Positions 41,660 to 52,927 of a stretch of 64,000 bases of DNA are shown here, piece by piece. The stretch is from Balanoglossus misakiensis (lineage: Eukaryota; Hemichordata). Under the pieces are notes generated by a model, which had not been told where the DNA came from, did not search any database, and saw only the letters and a program-made list of their open reading frames with translations. Position 1 is the stretch's first letter. The number at the start of each line of letters is the position of its first letter. The stretch is from assembly GCA_040954595.2 (NCBI GenBank), contig CM082594.2, positions 11,842,001-11,906,000 of the forward strand, written 5' to 3'. The translations under genes and the position numbers were made by a program.

Positions 41660-42165
41660 ATGTCTGCAAGCTGCAAGGCCGGGTTTGTTGGAGGTTAGAG
41701 GCACTTCTGAAACAAATCAATTGAAATCATGTCAATATAGATCAGCAACTTGCAATGGAACTTATTAAATATGACTTCCTACAGATAGACTGATGTTCTC
41801 TATGTCATTTGTTTATGAATGTGTCATATCCGCGATCATTTAGTGAAGACAATTTCTTGGCCATACCCTTTTCTAGTGGTCAGCACTTCGCATTGGTCAA
41901 CAAAAGGAAGACGCGCATTTGCTATTTAATTTCTATTAGCTGATTTAGCCCGTGTGCTGTATAAATAAAAAAAAAAAAAATATTGACAAATACATAAATG
42001 AAAAGAGAGATTGTTATTATTGTGTTTGTGTGCGTATGTATCTGTTTGTCTGTCTGTAATGGGGATTCAAGTAAAACCACAGGGAACTAATGAATCTTGT
42101 TGTTGTTGTTATTGTTGTTGTTGATGAAGATGATAAACAACACTCTAATCATGACAAAAAATTCT

Positions 42166-42255
42166 ATAGATCGCCCAACGTCATATGGTCGCCCAGCGTC
42201 ACTCCTAATAAGACAGGAGTGTTGCTGGGTGACCACAAGACATTGGGCGCTCTAT
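42166..42255. repeat. 90-bp fold-back hairpin
   Basis: Arms 42166-42206 and 42215-42255 are complementary at 34 of 41 positions with no gaps and an 8-base loop (AATAAGAC). Size and shape would suit a small MITE, a recent inverted duplication or a microRNA-like precursor. It lies about 500 bases after the stop of DLH gene 1. Confidence 0.85.
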
Positions 42256-42346
42256 ATGCATGTATAGTGTTCTTTTACAGATGATTACAACATCTATGGT
42301 ACAAACGACAGTAAGGAATGGCACATTGATTTTTAAAAGAATATTT

Positions 42347-42347
<1 letters not shown>

Positions 42348-42382
<35 letters not shown>
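42348..42382. repeat. (ATC)n microsatellite
   Basis: Eleven to twelve tandem ATC units; the poly-Asp frame on the opposite strand is an artefact. Confidence 0.95.
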
Positions 42383-43369
42383 TAAGTTCCCTGTGGTAAA
42401 ACACTGCCCTCTATCGACCAAGGGAATAACACCGACCATGAAGGTGACGCTTTTACCCAACCCAATGAATGAAAGTGTATTGTCGTAGAATATAGAACCG
42501 AGCCATTTCTTTATTTTACGTATAATACATACACAAGGTAAATCCATTCAGGAGATCTGTATTCAGACTTAAGGTAAGAGCGTGTAAACTGCATTTCACT
42601 GACGTTACTTATACCCCTCAAGTTTCCATTCGACAACCTTGAAAGTGATTGCAGCTTGAGAATTTCCTATTTTGTTCACACATATTACTGACACCGTACA
42701 CAAATTATCCGCATTCTCTGTCTCTGTCTCTGGAAATGACCTTGACAAAATGTACAGCCTGTGTTTACCAACATGAGGGTGGTTTACAACAAAACACATC
42801 TCCTAAATGTATGTACACAAGACACTCGGAAAATCGAGGCCAATTCGCGCAGATCGTGTCAACCAGTTACTTGAAACGTCGATCCTTATTCAACCGCTTT
42901 ACTTCACCGAACTGTAAAGTTAGTGTACCAAAGGGTGTGGTTTTCTGTGTCAACAGCTTCACAAAAAGATCCTTTCACTTGTGACCTTCTCCCATTAATT
43001 AACAATGTCGTATAAATAACCATGAAAGGGGTACGTTGTTTTCCTCTGACTTTCTGCCAAACTCGTACCCACCAAGAAAAAAGTAAATCTTCGCTAGATT
43101 TTTTGTCTACTCCATAAATATTATCGAAATTTTCCGCCATTGGTTTCGTTGGCCTTTCCGTTTCGCATTTCTTGGTTTGGCGCATGACACTCTTACTTTA
43201 TTGTCCCAAATCACACCTCTGTTAATGAATTGGAGAGTGGGGAAAATCTCCAATGTGTTAGCTGTTTGTACATCAAAAGTAGTTTTAATAAACAAAGGCA
43301 TCTGTAATAGGAAATTAATGTGAAATAATCCTTCCTTTCATATTTTAGAATTTACTTTAATTTTACAAG

Positions 43370-44526
43370 ATGGTGGTGTGTACGACCAATCGGTGTGCGG
43401 TCTGTACTGCCCTGACGTTTGCTGTGTTTGCTGTTGGTTTGATATTTCTTCTGTCTTACATCTACTGGTGGCCAGAAGGTACGTTAAACAACCTGAGATC
43501 ACAGTACTTATTAGCTTTATAATTCTATTAATATTTTGGCATTGGTTCCGAAAAGTAGTCATCCCTCTCAAGTCACTTGTGGTTTTTTTACCATCTTTAA
43601 CAACGAAATGCTAAATGTTAAAACGTCAAAATACATTCGACTTCATCACAAAATATATAAAACTTCACATTCATCTTAATCTTTTACATGTTCCTGCAGA
43701 AGAGAATGGTGGATCGGCTTCTGACAATGTGTTGCTGGATCCGTCTGATGAATTGTCATGTAACACAGGGAATCAAAGGATAGACTACACACCAACCGGT
43801 ACATACATGACGCTCAATTCCAATGTAACAGCCTACGTGGCTCGACCAGTAGAGACGTCGTGCAAGGGTGCTGTCTTGGTTTTCCACGATCACTATGGAC
43901 TGACTGCGGCCCCCGTTCGTGAAGTGGCGAGGGAGCTGGCCAAACGTGGCTACAAGGCGATAATGCCAGATCTATTCCGTGGGAACCCATGGAAAGATGA
44001 TTGGGATGTTAGTGGTTTTGATGATTGGATGGCTCTGCACGAGCAGCACCGTATCGATTTGGATGTGGATGCGACGCTTCATTTCATTAAAAACACATTG
44101 GGTATTCCTAATATTGCTGCAGTGGGTTTTTCCTGGGGTGGCAAACAGGTTGTGTTGAGTACGTCGCGGACAAGCATCATGTCTGCTGTTGCTTTCTACG
44201 GCGTTGGATTGAACATCACCGATGTGCAAGCCATGCGGCAACCGACTTTGCTCATCCACGGCGAGAACGACACCATTGTTCCGTTAGCTGACGTTCTGGG
44301 CTATCAAACTGCACTGAGAGATTCCAACAGACTTGTGCAAGACGTAAGAGACTATAGCCAAAGTATTCACCCGAACTTGATAAGTTTTGTGAAGATATTT
44401 CGAGGTGTTGGCCACAACTTTGCTCACAGAGGGGATATGAATGACCCCACCGTCAGGCAAGCAGCAACCGAGGCACATGCCGACATGTACGCGTGGCTAG
44501 AAAGATATTTACCGACTCGAAATTAA
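43370..44526 (+). CDS. Membrane-anchored dienelactone hydrolase-like protein 2 (Ser at the nucleophile position)
   Basis: Exons 43370-43478 and 43700-44526, phase 1 (G|AA), give 311 residues. Exon 1 encodes MVVCTTNRC followed by a transmembrane segment (about 12-32) ending in YIYWWPE. The DLH domain has the same landmarks as gene 1: VLVFHDHYG, PDLFRGNPW, HGENDTIV and GVGHNFAHR. The nucleophile elbow reads GFSWGG, so Ser181 replaces the family cysteine, with Asp227 and His275 kept. Seen: a complete Ser-Asp-His set. Inference: it may act as a serine esterase rather than a thiol-type DLH, or have reduced activity; chemistry must be tested. It is the closest relative of gene 1 in the cluster by shared TPTG/TPMG, NVTAYV and SCKGAVLVFHD blocks. 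AATAAA at 44653 is 127 bases beyond the stop. The first 85 bases of open frame before 43700 are intron read-through, not coding. Confidence 0.9.
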
Positions 44527-45881
44527 AATATTTTTTTCATTAGATTATTTTATTACAGATTAATTGGGGTTTCAGTTACATATTAACATGAGACTTAGTT
44601 ATGTTTAACATGTTTTACAATGTATCTTGGTCACCGTAAGTTTTAAGTATTAAATAAAAACAATTTATAGTTTTAATTGTGACATGAAACAAAAGAAATG
44701 GTATTTTACTATTATTTTCGTGAATGTTAACTTTTGATGAGTGTTTTTTTTTTACCCCGAACGGTTTAAACTTGTCCTTCCCAACAGTTATCGTAGCTAC
44801 GGTTGTATTTTTGTTAAGTTTTTAATTTACATTTACCTATAATTATCATAAAATATAATACGCAAATGAAGCGTAGTTTTTAGGAAATACATCTGGAAGA
44901 AACGCGGTCTTTCCGTCATCGAAAAATTTTACGATCGTTCAAAAACTAAGTCAATTTGCATGTTCTTCATACAATTCCCCCATTTTGTCCAGAGGCTATG
45001 GTGTAACTCCGGCGAATCTTAGCTTTGTTTTACTTTATTCTCGATGACGCACGGAGGCTGAGAAAGACTGAATGACAGACGGGCATGACTGTTCAAATAC
45101 ATGTCGATATATTACTTGATCATCATGACGTCGGATAATTGACTGGTTGGTTGCACCTGCACGGATTTAACAGAGTCTAAGAAATATGATGATAAATTGG
45201 TATCGAACTTTGAATGTTAAAAGACACGCACGGGCTGATGTTTCGAAGACAGCAACACGATAACTTAACAATGATAAGCTTAATCAAAAAGAAATTGAAC
45301 GAAACGAAAATATTGATTTAAACACCGTCAGTATCCCGAGTGTGTGATGAAGGGACCGTGATTAAAACTTGTGTAATCAATGACAGATAAATACAAATTG
45401 TATCCATGATACATTCATTTTTATCTCGGGTAATTGACAAGAAACTGGGTGTCGGTCGCGGCAACTCTGGCCAAACAGGAACCTATGACTATGTGACATG
45501 CGCAAGGGCAGAAGCGAAGCGAATAGCTGACAGCTTTCCTTTCTATCGAACTGGTCAGGTGAGCTGACGTGCCCTTCACACTAAATGAATTGACAGTTGT
45601 AGTCACGTGACTACTACTGACGCAGTTCATCGCCTCTATAGAAAAGAATGCCTATTGCGTTTACTGCTTTGATGAAGGGGGTCAGCCAAGCTTTCGCCAA
45701 AGAAGTGAATACAAAGACTTGTAACAAGGGCGGGGTCAGTAGATAATCGGGGAGGGTGTAATTTTTGGACGGGATGTTCGTTTGTGTTGCAGCTTAACCC
45801 ATGTAGAGACGTTAGATTCCGTGAGGTTTGCTACAAAACACATATTGACTGGCTGGCCATATTCGGGCAACAGAATGACGT

Positions 45882-45981
45882 CTGTCTTCCCTCCGGTCTG
45901 TGAGTCACCCCAAATGATCTGTTTCCCGATGTCTTGGGAAACAGACCATTTTGGGATTGACTCACTCCCTCGGGAAGACAG
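45882..45981. repeat. 100-bp fold-back hairpin
   Basis: Arms 45882-45927 and 45936-45981 (46 bases each) match at both ends (CTGTCTTCCC outside; GTCTGTTTCCC inside apart from one base) with a 2-base offset in the middle. The loop is 8 bases. Just outside the right arm, AGCAAACCTC is complementary to GAGGTTTGCT about 65 bases left of the left arm, so the inverted duplication was once longer and has an insertion on one side. Confidence 0.8.
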
Positions 45982-46161
45982 CAAACCTCATTATTTCACA
46001 CCCTGCAGCTCGAAGTGTACAATAATTTGGAGCACTGCAAACTCTTACATTTTGTAAAAGTACCGCAGAACCTCATAGCAGTTGCGCTCAACTTACGTCA
46101 CGTTTTCCATGAATATTTTATTTGTCAATTCAGATAACACAACCAATGCCGTCAGATGAAG

Positions 46162-46285
46162 CCCCCCCCCCCGGGCCCTGCTAAAGTTCTTTTTCATCTA
46201 CCAACGTACCCACTGTACAAAGCCAAAGAAATAAGGAATCCAGCCGTCCAGTCCGTCAGTTCTATACTCCCCCCCCCCCCCCCCC
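46162..46285. repeat. Two poly-C runs
   Basis: Eleven C at 46162-46172 and seventeen C at 46269-46285, about 100 bases apart, in the spacer upstream of DLH gene 3. On the minus strand these are G runs. Confidence 0.9.
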
Positions 46286-47257
46286 GAATACTTTGCTGGA
46301 AAGTCCCCGGGTTATTGCCCGAGGATACAACAGTTTTACTGGTGTATCGAATTGGCCCTGATTCGGTCGTGGGGAATGTGCTTCAATATACGATACGGCA
46401 ACAGCTGTGTGTGCCGTGGCCCACGTTGAAGGTCTCCGGGCGCAGAGGTGGCATCGATGGTTTTTGCCTGCCGCGGTTGTCAGCTTCTGACTTCAAGAAA
46501 CACAAGACATGGTACAATTTTGGCAGCTGGAATTTGGGCGATGGAAGTTCAACTCTTAGTTGATTCAAAGTTGAAGAGGTTTGCCTAAATCTGAGGTAAG
46601 CTTGCACATAAAATGTGGGCGAGTTTAATACATGAATTTATTATACACACAGGTGGCAATGACAGCCATGGTGAACTCGACGTACATGTCAAAACTCAGC
46701 CATATATGTCATCTCATGCTGCTAGTAACTGTGTTGCCAACACTGACGTTGACTTCGGTATTTTGGCTTTGTATAGGACAAAGTCACATTACCCTCAAAT
46801 TGCACAACTGGAATGAAATCGCAATCAAAGCCAGTGCGAGTCTTTCCAAACAAGACTGTTGATATCTGTGGTATATCCATGTTCATAATAATATATACCA
46901 CGGTGCAGCTGTGTACCAAATACATGCTAATCAGTGAAACGCACTTGCATGGACTGCATGGCCGACGATTGGCAGGACGTTTAAATATTGTGAAACCAAC
47001 CAACCAACCAAACGACAGATCTTATATAATTGCCAAAGATGGCGCTACTCGCGACAGGAACATTATTTAGAGGCAGGGCAAAACGCCCTTTGAAAACACG
47101 GAATTTCACTGAGATTACGAGTAAGAACCGTGAGAAAATAGTAACTTTGTTTTCGAGATTTTCTTTTCACCACGTAATTGAAAATAAACCCAGAATTAAT
47201 GCAAAGGTAACTTGACGTAACTTTTCTCTCTCCTTTAGTTCTGGCAAATTATTTGGG

Positions 47258-48405
47258 ATGTCTCGCTACAAAACAGTGTGTCTGACGGGAATTGGTGCGT
47301 TTATCGGACTTGGATTTTTGGCAGCCATCTTCACTTTTGCACTCTATTTCACTGGCAATGGATCTAACTCGGGTAAGACTTAACTATATTTGTCTTCCAG
47401 GAAATGTTAAACAACTGAATATGGCATGAGTGGACAAGGCCAAAGTCAGTGACATGTAGCATCTGTCACTCAAACATACATGTGTTCTGACCCGAAAAAA
47501 GTAAATGTAATCAGTGTGGCCATTCTGGAGCTGCAATAAGCTTTTATGGGCCATACTGACCATAACTACAATGAAAGAAGTATTTCTTGTAACATTATCA
47601 GCGCCATTCATATTACATATTTTTGCTTTTCTCCAAAGGCACGGTATCTAATGACGTTTCGGATGACTTATGTACTGATCCTGTTGACAGTAATAATATC
47701 ATAAATGGAAGTGACGTGGAGATTGGTGATGGTTTAAGAGTATACTTTGCTATTCCGGCAACGAGGTGTCCCAAAGGTGCGGTCATCCTTCTCCACGACC
47801 GATTCGGTTACGACTCGTTCTATAGTCGTTTTCTGTCCCTCTCACTGGCCGAGCATGGTTATACCGTCGCCATGCCGGACCTTTTCGATGGTGAAAGTTA
47901 CGATCTAGAATCTGACCCAGAGAGGCTACGAGATCAAGGTCACGTTGATGAGGATATAGCCGTCACGTTTCGTTACCTCCGTCAGCGCCGCCACTTCCAG
48001 GATATCGCCGTCGTTGGGATTGACTGGGGAGGCAAGCAAGTCGTCCGGCTTTGCGCCCGTTCTCGCCGCGATGACGTCAGGGCGGGGATCAGTTTGTACC
48101 CTGTGAACGTCACACCGCAGATGGCACTATCCGTACTGGTTCCAACTCTGTTCATTTATGACAACAATCGCACAGAAGCAGACAGAGTAGTTGAACTTTT
48201 TCAGGCGGCAAACCGATTAATGTCGTCCATAGATGCAGACGATACAGAACTAAATGGATCACCAGCTGCCGTTGAATTTTTTTATAACACAAGACAGAGT
48301 ATTGTAAATGCAGTAAATACTACAGATATCACAAAAACGTCAAAGGGCGTTTTTTCAGCCATACACTTTTGGTTTGATCGCTTCTTCATGTCAACGACGA
48401 CATGA
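47258..48405 (+). CDS. Membrane-anchored dienelactone hydrolase-like protein 3 (likely pseudoenzyme)
   Basis: Exons 47258-47372 and 47639-48405, phase 1 (G|GC), give 293 residues. Exon 1 encodes MSRYKTVC and a transmembrane segment (about 9-33). The fold motifs remain: VILLHDRFG, HGYTVAMPDLF and the Gly-rich elbow. The elbow, however, reads GIDWGG, so Asp167 sits at the nucleophile position. The segment matching HAENDTV in gene 1 is FIYDNNRTEAD, without the acid in register. The segment matching VGHGFAHR is FFYNTRQSIVNA, without histidine. All three triad positions are therefore changed although the frame is intact and splice sites are good. Family knowledge: DLH needs Cys-Asp-His. Inference: a non-catalytic, membrane-anchored binding protein rather than a decayed gene, since the reading frame is maintained. 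GC content of exon 2 is higher than the spacers, as in the neighbouring genes. Confidence 0.87.
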
Positions 48406-49703
48406 GGTATTTTCGCCTATGGTGATTATCAAACCCTTTGAAAACGCAGACATATCTTGAAAAAGTTTACACTGACTCAGTAGATATGTGTAGTTCCCGG
48501 ATGTACTTATTTTTATATTTTATGAAACCGAGGCGCGTGTCTCGCCGTTGGCTCTAATTTGGACCATTGTCATACAAATTTGCTGGAATTTCGTGCACAC
48601 ACATGTATACATTGAATATAAGCAAGTATCATTCAAATTTTAGAATGCATTATTTTATCCCTTGGATTACAATGGGTAAAACTGTCGACGTAATGTTGTA
48701 CCGACTAAGCCAGGAAACGAACAGCATTGTTGACAATAGTTGTCCAATACATTTCTCAGTGACACCAGACAGTAATTGGGCAGCTGTATTGCCTTATAAC
48801 CAACTCTATACCCCAATCAGACGGCTTGGTCTATCCAGTCTCGATCAACAGTGTTACTAGCCAAAGGTGAGTTCTATGTATAGCACGAAAAAAAACATGT
48901 ACAGCCCTAAGTGTCATCTTTTTTTTAAAGCATTCCCATCGTTACTTCTGGTCACTTTTCGACTGAAGCGATGGCTGCAGACGAACGAAAATGACATTTG
49001 CGATTACAGGTCAGGTATTAGTCAACTTATTATTTCGGCTGCCGAATATAGTGAGGGAATAATTCTAATTCCACGGCCTTGGTAAAGATAAACTATGCTG
49101 TTACGTTTTTAAAGCACATCTATTGTTGACGATGAACAATGCTTATGTTTCTAGTCATATTTTTATGTTTGATGTTAACGTTTTTCTAATTATATCAGAG
49201 CCATCCCCTGACAACTTATCTGATTAAGTTTTCGTTCTCAATAACATTTTTTTAAAAAAATATAATCACATTAAAAATGGCTTCTAAAACAAATTCTGGG
49301 ATCAGGGATGACATAGTTTAATTTTTTAATTTGTTATATAACATTTAAGCGTTTTTTGTTTAACTCTTCTATATGTCATGCGAACAAAACACCTGTTATT
49401 TTGATGTAAATTTTGAGATACAACTACAAGGTTCGGACAATGTAACGGGCACAGACAATCGTTACAAGGCAGAGTTGCGTTCTTTGCCGTTCATTTGAGT
49501 TTTCGCTACGTAAAATATCACAAAGCTTTTACTGCGCATACACCAAGAGGAATTTAAGGCTTGATCTACAAATTTGTCATGGATCAATCACACTGATTAA
49601 AAAAACAAACATTAAACAATTGCAGATTTCCAAAAATGCCCAACAATTCTACTGCTGTGATGTTACGCCTCTATTTATCCAACAGCACGACACGGATTAA
49701 AAC
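48406..49703. other. Spacer between DLH genes 3 and 4
   Basis: 1.3 kb with the expected 3' UTR of gene 3 and upstream region of gene 4. Open frames up to 97 codons carry no domain. No repeat stands out. Confidence 0.5.
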
Positions 49704-50941
49704 ATGTCGAAGGCTTCAAGCGCCATTTTTACAGTCATCGGCATTCTGATGGCGGCCGCAATAACAGCTTCATTTATATTCTTCTCGATCTATTTTATGG
49801 GACCGAAGCCAGGTAAGATTATTTTAAGTTATGCATTTTTGTAGTTTTTCAGTTGGGTTAATTCTCTTACCACATACAAGGTGAAGAGAAATACTAGTAG
49901 ACCTTTTCCTAACTCCCACGGGACCCTGCGGGATCTCGTGTGACTAAGTAGTTTATGGGAGGACATTCTCAAGTGAAACAGACACACAACACATGGTCCA
50001 ACGTGATAAACGACACATAAGTTCCATTTTTTAAAACTATGCCACCTCTGAGATTCATACAAAACTCGATTTGTATTCAAGTCTTGCAAGATGTCAAAAT
50101 GAGCGGAATCATCTATTGGTCAATCTTTTGCCTTCCTTTTATTGCAGATCCACCCGTCATCGATGTGTCACGGTGTGACACTTGGAACACATCCCAGCCT
50201 TATTCTCTGGTAGATAACGGCACATACGTTGCTCTTGGAAGAGATCTGAACGCCTATATGATGCGCCCTCTCTGCACCAATAGAGACGCCGCCATTTTGA
50301 TCATTCACGACATCCGCGGCTGGGAAATGGAAGGGTTTAGCGGGATAATGCGGGATTTGGCTTTGAACGGCTACACTTCGCTGGCGCCAAACCTCTTCCG
50401 AACAGGCCAAGACAACTTCAAACTGGCCGTGCAAAACCGGTCCATGGTGCAGGCAGATTTGTTTTCCACTGTTCGGTACATGAAACGAGTTCTGCGTTAC
50501 AACAGGGTCGATGTCATTGGTTTCGAGTGGGGAGGGACCAAAACTGCTGAGTTTTGCGGCGTGTATCACCCCTCCATCAGTGTGGAATCGTGCGTCTCCT
50601 TCGACGGGATAGACATCACCCCTTTGATGGCACTGGCAACGTTTGAACCCACTCTGTTCATCGCAGAGGCGAATGGTACAGGAGATGCCATTGTGAACCA
50701 ACTCCGTTCGATAGAAACTATCCTGAGAGCTGCAAACCGTTTTCTCGACCATAACGAAGAAGATTCCTGGCTTCATGGTTCGCCTGTTGGCATCGAAGTG
50801 ATTGAAAACGCCACTCGTGCGTATGACTATTCGTGGGAAAATCCTGCTTATTACGAGCAGAGAAATGAAACGTCCCCTTACAGAGAAAAACGAGTATCGA
50901 AGGAGGCGTGGGATTTTATGTATTTGTGGCTAGATCGATGA
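49704..50941 (+). CDS. Membrane-anchored dienelactone hydrolase-like protein 4 (likely pseudoenzyme)
   Basis: Exons 49704-49812 and 50148-50941, phase 1 (G|AT), give 300 residues. Exon 1 encodes MSKASS and a transmembrane segment (about 7-31). The DLH fold shows in ILIIHDIRGWE, NGYTSLAPNLF and the elbow, which reads GFEWGG with Glu163 at the nucleophile position. The acid loop is FIAEANGTGDA, without the END motif. The catalytic-His region is replaced by VIENATRAYDYSW and an inserted YYEQRNETSPYREKR stretch. The C terminus keeps the family ending (WDFMYLWLDR). Intact frame with a lost triad suggests a non-catalytic paralogue. Several N-glycosylation motifs (NTS, NGT, NRS, NAT, NET) fit a lumenal or extracellular domain. 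AATAAA lies at 51380. The long antisense frame 50168-50776 is a shadow. Confidence 0.87.
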
Positions 50942-52927
50942 TGAAATACCAAGTTCAGTGCGTACGAACGCACGATTCGCACATGTTGTGCAAAAATGTT
51001 AACGGCAAAGAAATGTCTTCACATGAGAGGATACAACTTTTATAACGCGGCAATTTAAAGCCGAATGTGTAGCTTGAATTTATTTTGACGTTATCTTTAC
51101 ACAAAATATCCCTTAGTTTATCCTGTGTTTATATATATATATTTATTAATTTGTCGGTGTACAACACATTTACATTGTACAGCGTTGTTTTTGTCTTCAA
51201 ATGGCGAATTCACGTAACTTCATCCTCATTGGCTTAGGACTCGTACGTATCTTGGATTTGCGACAAAACTCCAACTGCTTGTGTTGGCTAGGATGTCAGT
51301 TATTTCTTGGAGTACTCGGACTTGGCTCGGTAGTGTACACATGATGTCTACCATGACAGTATACATTCAACATACCACCAATAAACTTATTTTGTTTTCA
51401 TACGACTACATGACTTGTTAACTACTCTGTATGACTGACCTCAAAGAAATTGTGACTTACCCCTCTATTCTTGGCCAACAGCCGATATCCGCCAGTCTCT
51501 CATAGTATGCGTTTGGTGGATGCCTGTAATTAACAGAAATGATTATAGAATAAAACATATGCTTTCTAAAATCTCTTGTCTCCTACATCAGGTACAAATG
51601 TAGTGCCATGCATGGAGAGTAGCTGTTTTGGCGTACACCAGTGGTTCATGTATAGAATGGGGAGGGGGTTACTCACCCTTTTTGACATGTTGGCACCCCT
51701 ATTGGCAATTGGCCAATGGGGGACCAGCAGATACACATCGGAGATAATACAGCACTACCTCCACCCCCTGAGCGCCAGAATGGAATCCCCCCGCAAAAAA
51801 AACACCAACCTGTTAATGCCATCCTGGATGGAAGACCGCACTCACTGTGTCCACATATCTAAAGCAGGCTGAAATATTCAGTTGTGTGATGAGAGGGCGC
51901 TCCATTCTTCTGAGGCGGGGTGACGAATCTGTATCCGCTATCAGTCGGCTAATCACACGGCGCTGTTGACTATGCTGTAACCACTGTCACAATCTACCGT
52001 TATGCAAAACGTAAGAGTTCGGATATTCAAGTCACTATAATTCGTTGTTAAACATTAATAAAAAACGCCTCAAAGCCCGTGTACCACAGTGACTGTTCAA
52101 CTATTAATTGAACATAAAACCAGTAATATATATTCCCAAGTCCATCAAAATTCATCTGGTTACGTGTTTACGTATACATGTAAGTATCTTTTAAGTATCT
52201 TAAGCGTTTCATAGTAAGGCATGTTATATAAATCAATGAATATGATATTTGCGTATAGCCAGTTGGTAAACTCTTCTATCGCAGTATTTTGGCTATCTAT
52301 CCTCGCATTTCGATCTTGTATCAACCCGGCTCTAAATCGATTATGGAAACCTGAAAAGCGTACACTTTTGCTGACTTTGCGTGTTCATTTTGCATGCGAT
52401 CGAGTTGCTAGTGTGCTTCCTCACATTCAAGCCAAGTAGCCAAACAAAACATAGAGAATATATCGTCAGTAAAATAATGGGCAGAAATGCGTTACCTGTG
52501 TTGTGTGCGCATGCGTTAATTTACCTCTTGGCTGGGAGTGAGATGAGCCTTTCTTTTCCCCCGAAGAGGGTACTGCTCCGCACTTTCTTGCACGAGCTGG
52601 AACAAGAACGTTGGTGATATTCGATAAGTCTATGGGTGTGCCGCTGCGACAAATATAGCATTTTGGTGTAACCCCCCACCCAAAAAACCTATCCATGCAA
52701 CGTCCATGCTCTGTTCTGGCGCAGTAATCCCCTACTAGTCGGAAGTGTCTGGGTGGCAAATGCCCAGGGTGACAGTCCTAGCATCGTACTTGAACATTTA
52801 CAGAAATTCTCCCTCTGTGTGATATTTTATTTGCGCTCACGACAGGCAGGGAAAACAACGCCGAGAAATTAAAATCAAAACTTAATTTCCTCAATGTCAC
52901 AGACGATACTGAAGTATTTTATTAACC
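50942..52927. other. Spacer between DLH genes 4 and 5
   Basis: 2.0 kb. It holds the 3' UTR of gene 4 with AATAAA at 51380. The open frames (up to 98 codons) show no domain and no paired splice sites. Nothing else was recognised. Confidence 0.5.

Larger units (their letters stand above)
41660..43369. other. Spacer between DLH genes 1 and 2
   Basis: Contains the 3' UTR of gene 1 with AATAAA at 41964, a long hairpin at 42166-42255 and an ATC microsatellite. The remaining open frames have no domain. Confidence 0.6.
44527..47257. other. Spacer between DLH genes 2 and 3
   Basis: 2.7 kb holding the 3' UTR of gene 2, a long hairpin at 45882-45981, and two pure C runs (46162-46172 and 46269-46285). 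A proline-rich frame at 46156-46563 is created by those C runs. No exon was recognised. Confidence 0.55.

Noticed and set aside
46156-46563. 135-codon proline-rich frame
   Set aside because: Created by the two poly-C runs; no domain, no splice context.
50168-50776. 202-codon minus-strand frame
   Set aside because: Antisense shadow of exon 2 of DLH gene 4, which has intact DLH motifs and splice sites on the plus strand.
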